A DNA stretch of 64,000 nt. It comes from an uncultured Chloroflexales bacterium. Its GTDB lineage: Bacteria > Chloroflexota > Chloroflexia > Chloroflexales > Chloroflexaceae. Every line of letters starts with the position of its first letter. The stretch's first letter is position 1. Below, piece by piece: positions 18,778 through 27,549 of the stretch. Under the pieces are notes generated by a model. That model worked only from the letters and a program-made list of their open reading frames with translations, had not been told where the DNA came from and made no database searches. The DNA lies in contig CALGUG010000059.1 in NCBI GenBank assembly GCA_937902315.1, positions 682,001-746,000 on the forward strand, given 5' to 3'. The position numbers and the translations under genes were made by a program.

Positions 18778-18797
18778 TACATATTAAGGAGTGACCC

Positions 18798-19880
18798 GTG
18801 TCTTGGAAACTGACACGTGATGATATTGAACGCATCAGCATCGGTGCTGGTATCTTGGGCACCGGCGGCGGTGGTAACCCCTATCGCGGCAAGGTCAAGG
18901 CAGCACTCGAATTGGCGGCTGGGCGCACGATCGAGATCGTTTCGCTCGATGAACTGCCAGATGATGCTTTGGTAATGCCGATTGGCGGTATGGGTGCTCC
19001 AACGGTGGGCTTAGAGAAGCTCCAGCGTGGAGACGAAGGCAGCCGATTGGTGCAGATGATGGAAGAGCTGCTTGGTGTGAAGATCGCGGCCACCATTCCG
19101 ATCGAGGTTGGCGGCGGCAACTCTTTCGCTCCGATGATCGCAGCAGCCCAGTTGGGCCTGCCGACCGTTGATGCTGACGGCATGGGACGCGCCTTCCCTG
19201 AATGGTCGATGATCAGCTTCTATTTTGATGGCGTGGCTCCATCGCCGATCATTATGACCGATCCGCTCGATCGCAAGATCGTGTTGGAGAATGCGGGCCA
19301 CCCGCGCCAACTCGAGCGTATCGCTCGTGCGATGTGTGTGCAGATGGGCGGCAGTGCTCATATCGGCGATCGACCGATTCCGGTTAAGCGTCTGCGCGAG
19401 GTCGCTATTCCCAATACCCTGACTCTGGCCTACAAGATCGGCGACGCCGTCATGGGCGCCCACGAGAAGGGCAGCAGTCCGATCGAGGCGATCTGCGGTG
19501 TATCCGGCGGTACGGTGCTGTTCAGCGGCAAGATCACCGATATCGATCGTCGCTTCGAGCGAGGCTATAACTTTGGATGTGTACGCATGCTCGGCAGCGA
19601 TGCCTATCAAGGCCAAGAGGCATCGATCGATCTGCAAAACGAGTTTTTGATCTTCCGAATCGGCGATAAGGTCAAGGCTATTGTGCCAGACCTGATCACC
19701 ATGGTCGATAGTGAGCGTGGTTTGCCGATCACTACCGAAGTGGTGCGTTACGGCTTGCGCGTCACCTTGATCGGTATCCCAGCGCCGAAACAGTTGACGA
19801 CGCCCCAGGCACTTGAGGCAGTCGGCCCGGCAGCTTTCGGCTATGACTTGCCCTATATGCCTTTAGAGACGCTTTTGTAA
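18798..19880 (+). CDS. DUF917-family protein, copy 3 of 3
   Basis: 360 residues with GTG start and AAGGAG site directly after repeat A5. It carries the same blocks: LGTGGGGNPYRG, PIGGMGAPTVGLEKL, IPIEVGGGNSFAPM, DADGMGRAFPEWSM, ITDIDRRFERGYNFG and LITMVDSERGLPITTEVVRY. The repeat insertion left the reading frame and translation signals intact, so the gene should be functional. The following 200 bases hold several hairpins before the full-length hyuA. Confidence 0.85.
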   Translation: MSWKLTRDDIERISIGAGILGTGGGGNPYRGKVKAALELAAGRTIEIVSLDELPDDALVMPIGGMGAPTVGLEKLQRGDEGSRLVQMMEELLGVKIAATIPIEVGGGNSFAPMIAAAQLGLPTVDADGMGRAFPEWSMISFYFDGVAPSPIIMTDPLDRKIVLENAGHPRQLERIARAMCVQMGGSAHIGDRPIPVKRLREVAIPNTLTLAYKIGDAVMGAHEKGSSPIEAICGVSGGTVLFSGKITDIDRRFERGYNFGCVRMLGSDAYQGQEASIDLQNEFLIFRIGDKVKAIVPDLITMVDSERGLPITTEVVRYGLRVTLIGIPAPKQLTTPQALEAVGPAAFGYDLPYMPLETLL

Positions 19881-19893
19881 GTTGAGCTATAAC

Positions 19894-20022
19894 CAGGCGA
19901 TGCAGGAACAACCTCCAATACTTGGAGTGCGGGAGCCACGTTCGCTTCGGCAAGCGTTGAACCGAGGTGTCGCCTGTTTATCATAGGAGGTGCGGCTCGT
20001 GCCGCTCAGCTGTATGAGCTGC
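19894..20022 (+). promoter_or_regulatory. Structured leader upstream of full-length hyuA
   Basis: CAGGCGA (19894) pairs with TCGCCTG (19970). It encloses CTCCAA-TAC-TTGGAG (19913-19927) and CGCTT-CGGC-AAGCG (19943-19956), like a multibranched RNA. Two more hairpins follow: GCGGC-TCGT-GCCGC (19992-20005) and CAGCT/AGCTG (20007-20021). No known riboswitch class was recognised by eye. Confidence 0.45.
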
Positions 20023-20084
20023 ACTTCCAGTAACTAATTCTAGAGGAGCTACGTCGACGCAGTGCGTTGCGTGAGAATGCGATT

Positions 20085-22169
20085 ATGAACAAACCAGATT
20101 CAACGACGCTCCAAGAAGAGCCGCAAGGACTCCTTGTTGGAATCGATATTGGCGGCACTTTTACCGATGTAGTAGTATTTGATCCCGCTACGCGTCGGAT
20201 TGTAACCGCAAAAGCTTCATCTACCCCCGGTCAACCCGCTATTGGCTTCTTCAATGGCATCGAACTGGCTATTCCCGACCCCGAGCGACGAAAGCAAGTG
20301 ACGCGCGTTTTGCACGGCAGTACGATCGCTACCAATACCGTGCTTGAAGGTACTGGCAGCCGCATCGGCTTGCTTGTAACGGCGGGCTTTCGTCATATGC
20401 TCGAAGTGGGGCGTGCTTATATCCCTGGCATTTTCACCAACTATATGAGCTGGATCAAGCCCGAACGTTTGGTTCCGCTCGAATTAGTGCGCGAAATCAA
20501 CGAGCGTTTGGCTGTTGATGGCTCGGTTGTGAAAGAGCTTGATAGCGATGCAGCTAAGGCTGAGATCAAAGATTTGGTCGATCAAGGTGTCGAAGCCTTT
20601 GCGATCTCGTTGATTCACAGCTATACCAACGATGCTCACGAGAAGCAGGTTGAAGGGCTGATTAACGAAGTAGCTCCTGATATGTTCGTGTCGCGTTCAT
20701 CGGAAGTCTTGCCCGAGTACCGTGAGTACGAGCGCACGATGACGACCGTCTTGAACGCCTACGTTATGCCTGCTACTTCGCGCTATCTGCACGCTATCGA
20801 AAAGGGCTTTGCTGATCGCAACCTCTCGCCCGAAGTTGCGATTGTGCGCTCGGATGCCGGTGTGATGAGCCTTAATGCCGCGCGCGAACGTCCGGTCAAC
20901 ACCGTGCTTTCTGGCCCGGCTGGTGGTGTAAAGGGCGCAAGCTTCTTGGCTGCCGCTGCTGGCTATCCCGATATCGTCACCATGGACATGGGTGGCACCT
21001 CGACCGACGTGTGTTTGAGCACGGCTGCTGAGCCGCGCATCGCCAACGATACCTGGGTCGCTCAGTATCCGGTCAAGATCCCGATTCTCGACATCACCAC
21101 GATCGGTGCTGGTGGTGGTTCGATCGCCCACGTTACCAATAGTGGTTCGCTGCGTGTTGGCCCGCGCAGTGCTGGCGCTATGCCTGGCCCGGCCTGTTAC
21201 GGACGCGGTGGTACGCTGCCGACCGTGACCGATGCCCACTTGGTCTTGGGCCGCCTGCCCGAGAAGCTGGCCGACGGTGCCCTCGTGCTCGATCGCCAAG
21301 CCTCGATCGAAGCAGTACGCGAGCACGTTGCCAAGCCACTCGGCATCTCGGTCGAAGCCGCTGCCGAAGGCATTATCCGCATTGTAAACGCCAACATGTT
21401 GGGCGCACTCCAAGTGGTGAGCGTGCAGCGTGGTATCGACCCGCGCGAGCTAACGCTGGTGCCTTTCGGTGGTGCTGGCCCGCTTCACTCTGGCGAACTG
21501 GCTCGCCAGTTGGGTATGAAGTCGACCTTGGTATTGCCGACTCCGGGTGTACTCTCGGCTCTGGGCTTCCTCTTGGCCGATATCACCCAAGTCTTTACGC
21601 GCACCCGCATCGGTGTGGTGGGCGATCTCGATATCGCCGCTTACAACAGCGACCTACAGGATCTGGTTGCGCGTGGTACCGAATGGCTGATACGCGAAGG
21701 TGTGCCCGAAGCTCAGCGTCGTATCGAAGTTACCGTCGACCTGCGCTACAGCGGTCAGGCCTTCGAGATCTCCCTGCCGGTTAGCCTGCCGCTCGACGCC
21801 GCTGCCTTCACCAAGTTGGCGAGCGACTTCCATGCCGAGCACAAGCGCCGCTACGGTTTCGATCAGAACGCACAAGTTGAAGTGGTCACGTTGCGCGTCA
21901 CTATGATCGGTATGCTGCCCAAGCTCACGGTCGAACCTCTCGAAATGGCTGGCCCCGAGTCGGATCACGCTAAGATCGATGAGCGTCCGATCTATCTGGA
22001 GGGTGCTTTCCATACCGCTAGCATCTACGACCGCACCAAACTTCAGCCCGGCAACCAGTTGGTTGGCCCAGCCGTCGTCGTACAGCCCGACTGCACCACT
22101 TTGGTGATCGTCGGCCAAAAGCTTACTATCGATCAGTATGGCAACATGTTGATTGAAGAAGCGGCATAG
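20085..22169 (+). CDS. hyuA: N-methylhydantoinase A / 5-oxoprolinase N-terminal-type ATPase
   Basis: 694 residues, close to the usual ~690. Phosphate-binding blocks are GIDIGGTFTDVVVFD (~20-34) and MDMGGTSTDVCLS (~305-317). Other landmarks are HGSTIATNTVLEGTG, TVLSGPAGGVKGA and IGAGGGSIA in the core, then a FGGAGPLHSGELA block near 465. The Hydantoinase A C-terminal region contains DLRYSGQAFEI and a YGF motif. The translation start is uncertain: an in-frame TTG lies 18 bases upstream and neither has a good ribosome site, the nearest AGGAG being ~40 bases away. It works with HyuB as the ATP-dependent ring-opening enzyme. It is followed 14 bases later by hyuB. Confidence 0.9.
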   Translation: MNKPDSTTLQEEPQGLLVGIDIGGTFTDVVVFDPATRRIVTAKASSTPGQPAIGFFNGIELAIPDPERRKQVTRVLHGSTIATNTVLEGTGSRIGLLVTAGFRHMLEVGRAYIPGIFTNYMSWIKPERLVPLELVREINERLAVDGSVVKELDSDAAKAEIKDLVDQGVEAFAISLIHSYTNDAHEKQVEGLINEVAPDMFVSRSSEVLPEYREYERTMTTVLNAYVMPATSRYLHAIEKGFADRNLSPEVAIVRSDAGVMSLNAARERPVNTVLSGPAGGVKGASFLAAAAGYPDIVTMDMGGTSTDVCLSTAAEPRIANDTWVAQYPVKIPILDITTIGAGGGSIAHVTNSGSLRVGPRSAGAMPGPACYGRGGTLPTVTDAHLVLGRLPEKLADGALVLDRQASIEAVREHVAKPLGISVEAAAEGIIRIVNANMLGALQVVSVQRGIDPRELTLVPFGGAGPLHSGELARQLGMKSTLVLPTPGVLSALGFLLADITQVFTRTRIGVVGDLDIAAYNSDLQDLVARGTEWLIREGVPEAQRRIEVTVDLRYSGQAFEISLPVSLPLDAAAFTKLASDFHAEHKRRYGFDQNAQVEVVTLRVTMIGMLPKLTVEPLEMAGPESDHAKIDERPIYLEGAFHTASIYDRTKLQPGNQLVGPAVVVQPDCTTLVIVGQKLTIDQYGNMLIEEAA

Positions 22170-22182
22170 GGAGCAGCATAGC

Positions 22183-23964
22183 ATGTCAACAGATTCCATT
22201 ACAATAGATGTTATCGCGGCGGCCTTAAAGGCGATGATCAATGAAATGGATGCAGCCATCGAGCGCACCGCGATGTCGATCATTATTCGTGAACAACACG
22301 ACTTCGGTATGTCTTTGGTTGACGAGCGCGGTTATGTTGTGGTTGGCACAAACTTCGCTGGTCAAACCTTGGCGCGCTACGCTGCCGAAAAGCCCGTTTA
22401 CCCGGGCGACGTTTTGATGTTCAACGATCCCTACCTTTCGGGCGGTGAGATCTCTCACTTGGGCGATACCATGCTGGCAGTGCCAATCTTCTGGGAAGAC
22501 GAACTGATCAGCTGGGGTATCGCTTGGGGTCACCACATGGATATCGGCGCCGATGCTCCGGCCGCCATGCCGACTCAGGCGACCGAAATCTTCCACGAAG
22601 GTCTGCAGATTCCGCCGGTCAAGCTCTATAACAAGGGCGTCCTCAACGAAGACCTCCTGACCTTGGTTGCACGTAACTCGCGTACCCCCGAGATGATGAT
22701 CGGCGATACCTTGGCTCTTACGGCAGCCGGTAAGATCGCCGAGAAGCGTCTGCATGAACTGTGTGCCAAATTCGGTGTCGAAGCAGTCAAAGACACCTAT
22801 GCGACTCTCTTCCGTCGCGCACACGACAACATGAAGAAGCTGATCGCGCTGCTGCCCGAGAAGATCTCGTTTGAAGATGTGCTCGATGACGATGGATTGA
22901 CCGACCAGCGTTTGACCATCAAGCTGACTCTCGAGCGCCGTGGCGAGCGGCTGCACGCCGATTTCACGGGCACTTCGCCCCAATGCGCAGGCCCGATGAA
23001 CTTCCCGCAGAACCCAAGCCTGTTCAAAATGCGCATCTACAATACCCTGCGCATGGCGGCTGGTCACTTGGTCAATATCGATGTCGATCAAGACGTCAAC
23101 CAAGGCGTCGAAGATCTGGTCGATGTCACCATTCCCGAGGGCTGCTTGCTGCGCCCGGTCTATCCGGCTCCCGTTAGCTTGCGCCACTTGACCCAAGGTC
23201 GCGTTGCCGAGATCCTGCAAGCCATTCTGGCCCAGATCTTCCCCGATCGCATTCCAGCAACCGCTAATGGTAGCTTGAACTGCTACAGCATGTTGGGCGA
23301 TACGCGCGTTCCCAACAACAACTGGCTCTGTTTCGAAGTGACCGCAGCTGGTGGTGGTGGCCGTCCCTTCGCCGATGGCCTCGACGCCTACTGTTTCAAC
23401 ACTCGTCTCAAGAACGCTCCGGTCGAGTTTGTTGAAACCGTCTATCCGGTGCGTGTCGAGCGCTATGGCCTTAACCCTGGTAGCTCAGGCCCGGGCAAAT
23501 ATCGCGGCGGCTACGGCTTAGTTCGCGCTATCCGCACCCTCAAGCCGACCAAGCTGACCTTCCTCGACGAGCGTCAGCGCACCCAGCCTTGGGGTCTCTA
23601 CGGTGGTCGCGCCGCTCAGGCCAACACCTGTTTCGTCGAGTACGCCGACGGCACAGTCAAGCAGTTGCCCGGTAAATTCGATCATATGCCGCTCAAGCCC
23701 GGCGATATGTTCATCATCAGCACCGGTGGCGGCGGCGGTTGGGGCGATCCGACCGAGCGCGATGCCGCGCTGGTTCTGCGCGATGTGGTCTGCGGCCTTC
23801 TGACCGTCGAGCAGGCCCGCGAGCGCTACGGTGTGGTGATCACTGGCAACCCGATGAAAGTCGACGAGGCTGCTACGGCCGAACTGCGGGCCTCCATGCC
23901 TAAAGTCGACAGCTGGATCGACCGTGGTGTTCCGGTCGATGCACCGCCTCCTGGCAAATACTAA
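22183..23964 (+). CDS. hyuB: N-methylhydantoinase B / oxoprolinase C-terminal-type subunit
   Basis: 593 residues. Landmarks are IREQHDFGMSLVDERGYVV, FNDPYLSGG..SHLGD (the conserved Asp/His metal-binding region of HyuB), GHHMDIGADAPAAMPT, NPGSSGPGKYRGGYGLVR and STGGGGGWGDPTERD near the end. This subunit supplies the hydrolytic half of the ATP-dependent hydantoin/oxoproline opening. The in-frame start 30 bases upstream overlaps hyuA; the ATG chosen follows an AGGGAG site. Last gene of the cluster, with a strong terminator 20 bases downstream. Confidence 0.9.
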   Translation: MSTDSITIDVIAAALKAMINEMDAAIERTAMSIIIREQHDFGMSLVDERGYVVVGTNFAGQTLARYAAEKPVYPGDVLMFNDPYLSGGEISHLGDTMLAVPIFWEDELISWGIAWGHHMDIGADAPAAMPTQATEIFHEGLQIPPVKLYNKGVLNEDLLTLVARNSRTPEMMIGDTLALTAAGKIAEKRLHELCAKFGVEAVKDTYATLFRRAHDNMKKLIALLPEKISFEDVLDDDGLTDQRLTIKLTLERRGERLHADFTGTSPQCAGPMNFPQNPSLFKMRIYNTLRMAAGHLVNIDVDQDVNQGVEDLVDVTIPEGCLLRPVYPAPVSLRHLTQGRVAEILQAILAQIFPDRIPATANGSLNCYSMLGDTRVPNNNWLCFEVTAAGGGGRPFADGLDAYCFNTRLKNAPVEFVETVYPVRVERYGLNPGSSGPGKYRGGYGLVRAIRTLKPTKLTFLDERQRTQPWGLYGGRAAQANTCFVEYADGTVKQLPGKFDHMPLKPGDMFIISTGGGGGWGDPTERDAALVLRDVVCGLLTVEQARERYGVVITGNPMKVDEAATAELRASMPKVDSWIDRGVPVDAPPPGKY

Positions 23965-23983
23965 TCCTTTCACACAACACACC

Positions 23984-24018
23984 AAAACGAGCAGGGCCAC
24001 ATCCCCTGCTCGTTTTTT
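23984..24018 (+). terminator. Rho-independent terminator of the hydantoin-type operon
   Basis: Stem AAAACGAGCAGGG / CCCTGCTCGTTTT, seven-base loop and a T run directly after. Very strong. Confidence 0.9.
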
Positions 24019-24096
24019 ATTCGTTTAAAAATGCTGCAATTTTCGCTCTTTATTTGGTTCATCGTTCCTTTATGATAGGCAACTTGCCCAGTTAGT

Positions 24097-24552
24097 ATGG
24101 AAAGGCGGCATCTTTTGAAAAATGAAGTCAATATCAAAAGTAGTAGTGGTGCGATCAATATTACTGATAGTGTTGTGGGAAATGGTAACGTTCAAGTGAG
24201 CTACTCTTCTGACCTAGTGGCTAGTTACTCACGGCAGCTAATCGGCAGTTTGGACAAGTTATCCAGTTTCTTTGCTGCACAACCCAAGCCCCATAAAGAA
24301 CCTGTAGAAGACCTCCTTGAAACGATAGAAAACACTCAGCAGCGATTGCAAGGACTAGCCCAATCAAGCCAAACGTCTCAAGAAGAACAGCTACGGGTGC
24401 AAGAACGTCTCAATACTCTTAAACGGCGGATCCATACATTGGAGCTTCAATCGGCCCAATTAGGTATCTATACGCCACCTTATATCGTTGAGGATCTGAG
24501 AAGGGCGAAGGAACTGGCTGAGCAGTTGCAAGCCCTCTTACCTAAGTCCTAA
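24097..24552 (+). CDS. Small coiled-coil protein with NITDS-type beta motif
   Basis: 151 residues, no signal peptide. The start NEVNIKSSSGAINITDSVVGNGNVQVSYS resembles short beta-solenoid tags found ahead of coiled coils in bacterial accessory and conflict-associated proteins. Residues ~70-150 are strongly predicted coiled coil (QQRLQGL..EEQLRVQERLNTLKRR..LEL). The ATG is weakly supported. An in-frame TTG at 24115 preceded by GGAAAGGCGG is an alternative start. Followed by its own terminator. Function unknown. Confidence 0.7.
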   Translation: MERRHLLKNEVNIKSSSGAINITDSVVGNGNVQVSYSSDLVASYSRQLIGSLDKLSSFFAAQPKPHKEPVEDLLETIENTQQRLQGLAQSSQTSQEEQLRVQERLNTLKRRIHTLELQSAQLGIYTPPYIVEDLRRAKELAEQLQALLPKS

Positions 24553-24574
24553 CATCCTCCTTATAGCTGCTAAG

Positions 24575-24620
24575 ACTGATCTTATGATCCAGCTTTTGGT
24601 TGTCATAAGATCAGTTTTTT
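24575..24620 (+). terminator. Rho-independent terminator
   Basis: ACTGATCTTATGA pairs with TCATAAGATCAGT around a 15-base loop, followed by TTTTT. It closes the coiled-coil gene. Confidence 0.85.
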
Positions 24621-24706
24621 GCTTGTCGTGTTATCTCTTAAAGGAGCTTAAATGAAAGAGTGGTACAATACAAGTAGTGTATGGGCCTGAGAAGAGAAGT
24701 AGATCT

Positions 24707-25192
24707 ATGACCGATTCAACTAAAACAAGAACCAAGCCCAAAGGTATGCTGCGTCGTTTCTTGCGCTCGCCAGTCTGGATCTATCGTTTAGGCTTTGGCG
24801 CACTTTTGGGCGACCGCTTTTTGATGCTGACCCATGTCGGTCGTAAGAGTGGCCAATTGCGGCGCACAGTGCTCGAAGTGGTCTGGCACGACCCGGCTCA
24901 GCAAAGCTACCTTGTTGCTTCGGGTTGGGGCGAAAAGGCCGATTGGTTTAAAAATATCCAAGCCAAGCCCGGTGTCTTGATCGAAGTCGGCAAGCGTCGT
25001 TGCGAAGCGCGCGCCCGCCTGCTTTCGGAAAGAGAGGCTTTGGCCCAACTGCGCGCTTTTGCAGCGGCTTATCCCGCACGCTTTAAAACCATTGCTCGCG
25101 TCACGTTGGGCAAGGTCTACAGCGGCAGCCCCGACGTCGATGTGATTTTGCTGGCTGGCAAGCTACCTTGGGTGCTGTTTGAGCCTTGTTGA
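24707..25192 (+). CDS. Nitroreductase / F420-dependent-type (DUF385-like) oxidoreductase
   Basis: 161 residues. The pattern LTHVGRKSGQLRRTVLEVV, then YLVASGWGEKADWFKNIQAKPGV and a C-terminal DVDVILL, is that of the deazaflavin-dependent nitroreductase family (split-barrel flavin fold). Cofactor is F420 or flavin by family knowledge. The start chosen has a purine-rich GAGAAGAGAAG site. A promoter-like TGGTACAAT lies at ~24660. Monocistronic, substrate unknown. Confidence 0.8.
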   Translation: MTDSTKTRTKPKGMLRRFLRSPVWIYRLGFGALLGDRFLMLTHVGRKSGQLRRTVLEVVWHDPAQQSYLVASGWGEKADWFKNIQAKPGVLIEVGKRRCEARARLLSEREALAQLRAFAAAYPARFKTIARVTLGKVYSGSPDVDVILLAGKLPWVLFEPC

Positions 25193-25325
25193 ACTTGCTT
25201 TGTTGGCTGGCTAGGCTCGGCGTTGTGACACCGCGCTTCAGAATCGTGCATCGGCTTGCAATAGAGACCTCAACACCTCTGCTGGGCGCTGAGTTTTTGG
25301 TGTGGTTTAACTTCTTTTTCCCCTC

Positions 25326-25355
25326 TTGAAGCCGTTTATTGCCCTGTGCTATACT
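25326..25355 (+). promoter_or_regulatory. Sigma70-like promoter
   Basis: TTGAAG, 18-base spacer, TATACT. Predicts a ~145-base leader for the gene at 25503. The rest of 25193-25502 shows nothing recognisable. Confidence 0.55.
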
Positions 25356-25502
25356 GAAAGTAGCAGCAAATTCCTGCGTAGTATCCCAACAAATAAGGCC
25401 GCTTCTTTTGCGAAAAGGGGTGCCAGTTTTTTAACGTAGTACGATTCACCAAGCTCTGGGCGGCGAGTGTCTTCGCTGTTACCCTTTCGTTCTAGGTGCT
25501 TT

Positions 25503-26195
25503 ATGAGCTACAGCGAGGAAGAACTTGCAGTCTGCTTGCGCGTTTTGCAAGCACGTGCCCATGATCCTATTCAGATCCAAGAACGCAAACGCTTCAAAGC
25601 CCAACCAGAGCTTACCCAAGCTACAAGCGGCGGACGGTCTAGCTTAGGCCGAGAACGCCTAGCTAGGAACTTTGAGCTTGCGGTGACATATCACCAGCGT
25701 CTGTTCCCTCGCTTCGATCAAGCGCCTCTCATTCCCCTTGAGCCGCCCAATGGCCGCTCTTCTTGCTCTATCTGTCAGCAGCACTCTCGTCGCTCTTACA
25801 AGCTTCATCATTATGCGTTCTGCGTTTCTCCAGCGGCTATCGGCCCGCTGGTTCGCTCTGCTAAGCTTGTTGAGTGGCGCGATCAAGCGTCGCCTATGGG
25901 GCTCTATGTGAACCAGCATCAGACCGCTGCGCTTGATACGCACGTTTATAATGCCGCTCAGAGCGACAAAAGCTCATCTGTGATCGAGCAACAATGGCCC
26001 GAGTGGCCAAGACAGTTTCTGCCACTTGATTTTGCTTCAAGCCCCGATCTGCTTGAAAGCGCCATCAGTGATCGTAGCATTTCGGCCCAACAAGAGCCCG
26101 TCGTTTCGCCTAGTACTTGCGATAACGGTGCTCAGTTCTTTGATCAGCGCCACGATACGCGTTGGAAGCAGCGTTTCAAATCGCTCTCTAGATAG
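25503..26195 (+). CDS. Hypothetical protein with CSICQQH motif
   Basis: 230 residues, not recognised. No signal peptide or membrane segment. It begins MSYSEEELAVCLRVLQARAH, an amphipathic helix. The central region has SCSICQQHSRRSYKLHHYAFC, whose Cys and His spacing could bind a metal. The C-terminal third is low in structure and rich in Ser/Gln. The start is chosen because AGGT lies seven bases before it; an upstream start at 25467 lacks a site. A promoter lies upstream and a long hairpin downstream, so it looks expressed as a single gene. Confidence 0.55.
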   Translation: MSYSEEELAVCLRVLQARAHDPIQIQERKRFKAQPELTQATSGGRSSLGRERLARNFELAVTYHQRLFPRFDQAPLIPLEPPNGRSSCSICQQHSRRSYKLHHYAFCVSPAAIGPLVRSAKLVEWRDQASPMGLYVNQHQTAALDTHVYNAAQSDKSSSVIEQQWPEWPRQFLPLDFASSPDLLESAISDRSISAQQEPVVSPSTCDNGAQFFDQRHDTRWKQRFKSLSR

Positions 26196-26208
26196 CGGAA
26201 TCTATTCT

Positions 26209-26249
26209 CGATGAGATAGCTATGCAGCACATATTGCTGTGTCTCATCG
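26209..26249 (+). terminator. Long bulged hairpin downstream of 26195
   Basis: CGATGAGA pairs with TCTCATCG, enclosing CAGCA/TGCTG. No U tract. The remaining 26250-26648 shows no gene. Confidence 0.45.
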
Positions 26250-26648
26250 ATGCGCTAAGTGAAGCGATACCCAAGTGGATAGCTCGTTTGCAGCCAAGCT
26301 TGCTGCTCCTACAAATTGTTATTCGGACCGGTTTTCTATAGGTCTAAGATGAGGCTTAATAGGTGTTTTGACCGTTATAGCCAGCGCTGATAGTGAGCGA
26401 TACTGTAGCCGATACGTCACGTGCGTTCGTTAGTGTTCCATGGAGAGAGCTGAAATACGATCTATGGATCGTTTAATCTAGGGGCTAGAATGCTCAGGGT
26501 GCTCGCACACTCGCCCAAGCATGCTTATCAATGACGAGATCGAAGGCTCGTAGCGGAAAGCTAAAGCTGTTATTCTGGGAGACTCTCTGCCCTCGGAGCG
26601 AAATGCTGCACTACAATTACGCTGCTCGTGGGCGCGATTGAACTTATC

Positions 26649-26810
26649 ATTCGAAACCGTTTGTGTAATGGGGGCGGTTTCGCCAGCGAGGTAGATACGA
26701 CCTCGGGTGGCGGGCAGGTCCTTGGTAGCCGTAGGCGGACGCGGTTGTTGCCTTAATTGGGGTAAAGACCAAGACGCCAGAGCATTAACGTATGCAAGCG
26801 GATATGCTAT
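26649..26810 (-). repeat. Family A repeat, copy A6 (reverse)
   Basis: Ends ATTCGAAACCGTTTGTG and GCAAGCGGATATGCTAT, core GGTAGCCGTAGGCGGACGCG near 26724. Its inverse complement is nearly identical to A8 over ~130 bp, including GGCGTCTTGGTCTTTACCCC, so these two copies are recent relatives. Confidence 0.75.
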
Positions 26811-26952
26811 CAGCAATCGGCGAAGAGAGTCTCGGTACGAGATAGTGTGCGCTTTGAACGAAAACTTATGTGAGCTCTGGCGGCCCAAACTTATCCTGTT
26901 TCGCACGATCTCATTCTCACTCGTAGCGTTTACCCAACGAAGGTCTATTGAG

Positions 26953-27471
26953 ATGACTACCAATGTGCAGCCTCCATTCCCATTTTCATATTGGGTCAAA
27001 CCTCGTCTGTTGCTAGCCGGAAGACACCCTGCCGCTCAGCCACATGCGACTCGCCATACCTTGATCGCGTTGTTGAGCGCGGGAATCACTCGTTTTATCG
27101 ATCTGACTGCTGAAGATGAACGCCCGTCGTATGAGCCATTGCTATACGAATTAGCGGCTCAGGAAGGGCGAGAAGTTCAATATATGCGCTCGGTGATTCC
27201 CGATATGCAGCTGCCCTCGCACGAACAGGTACGCAATACGCTCGACCTCATCGATCAGGCCCATAGCCTAGGCCAAGGCGTTTATCTGCATTGTTTAGCT
27301 GGTATCGGGCGCACTGGAACCCTAGTCGGATGTTATCTTGTTCATCAGGGTTTAAGCGGCGAAGAGGCCTTACTGCGCATCAATGAGTTGCGCCGTAATA
27401 ATCCACAGGCCAAAGCGCCGTCGCCCGAAACCGAAGCTCAGCGCCAATTTGTGCGCCACTGGCAAGGCTAG
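26953..27471 (+). CDS. Dual-specificity / tyrosine-type protein phosphatase
   Basis: 172 residues. The active-site loop is HCLAGIGRTGT (Cys nucleophile ~119, Arg ~125), fitting HCxxGxxRT/S. FIDLTAEDE at ~50 carries a candidate general-acid Asp, and SVIPDMQLPS another WPD-loop-like Asp. The N-terminus FSYWVKPRLLLAGRHP matches cytosolic bacterial DSP proteins. A longer frame to 26707 only reads through repeat A6; the ATG chosen has GAAGG nine bases before it. Terminator follows. Substrate unknown, possibly phosphoproteins or phosphoinositide-like compounds. Confidence 0.85.
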   Translation: MTTNVQPPFPFSYWVKPRLLLAGRHPAAQPHATRHTLIALLSAGITRFIDLTAEDERPSYEPLLYELAAQEGREVQYMRSVIPDMQLPSHEQVRNTLDLIDQAHSLGQGVYLHCLAGIGRTGTLVGCYLVHQGLSGEEALLRINELRRNNPQAKAPSPETEAQRQFVRHWQG

Positions 27472-27490
27472 AAGCGGCGCTTCAATAACA

Positions 27491-27527
27491 AAGAGAGTGA
27501 GGCATCGAACCTCACTCTCTTGCTTTT
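27491..27527 (+). terminator. Rho-independent terminator of the phosphatase gene
   Basis: Perfect 12-bp stem AAGAGAGTGAGG / CCTCACTCTCTT, then GCTTTTT. It may also serve the convergent membrane-protein gene. Confidence 0.85.
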
Positions 27528-27549
27528 TAGTCGGGTTTCTATTCTGGCG

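Noticed and set aside
22225..23220. 331-residue antisense ORF over hyuB
   Set aside because: Sense frame is a full-length HyuB; antisense has no recognisable features.
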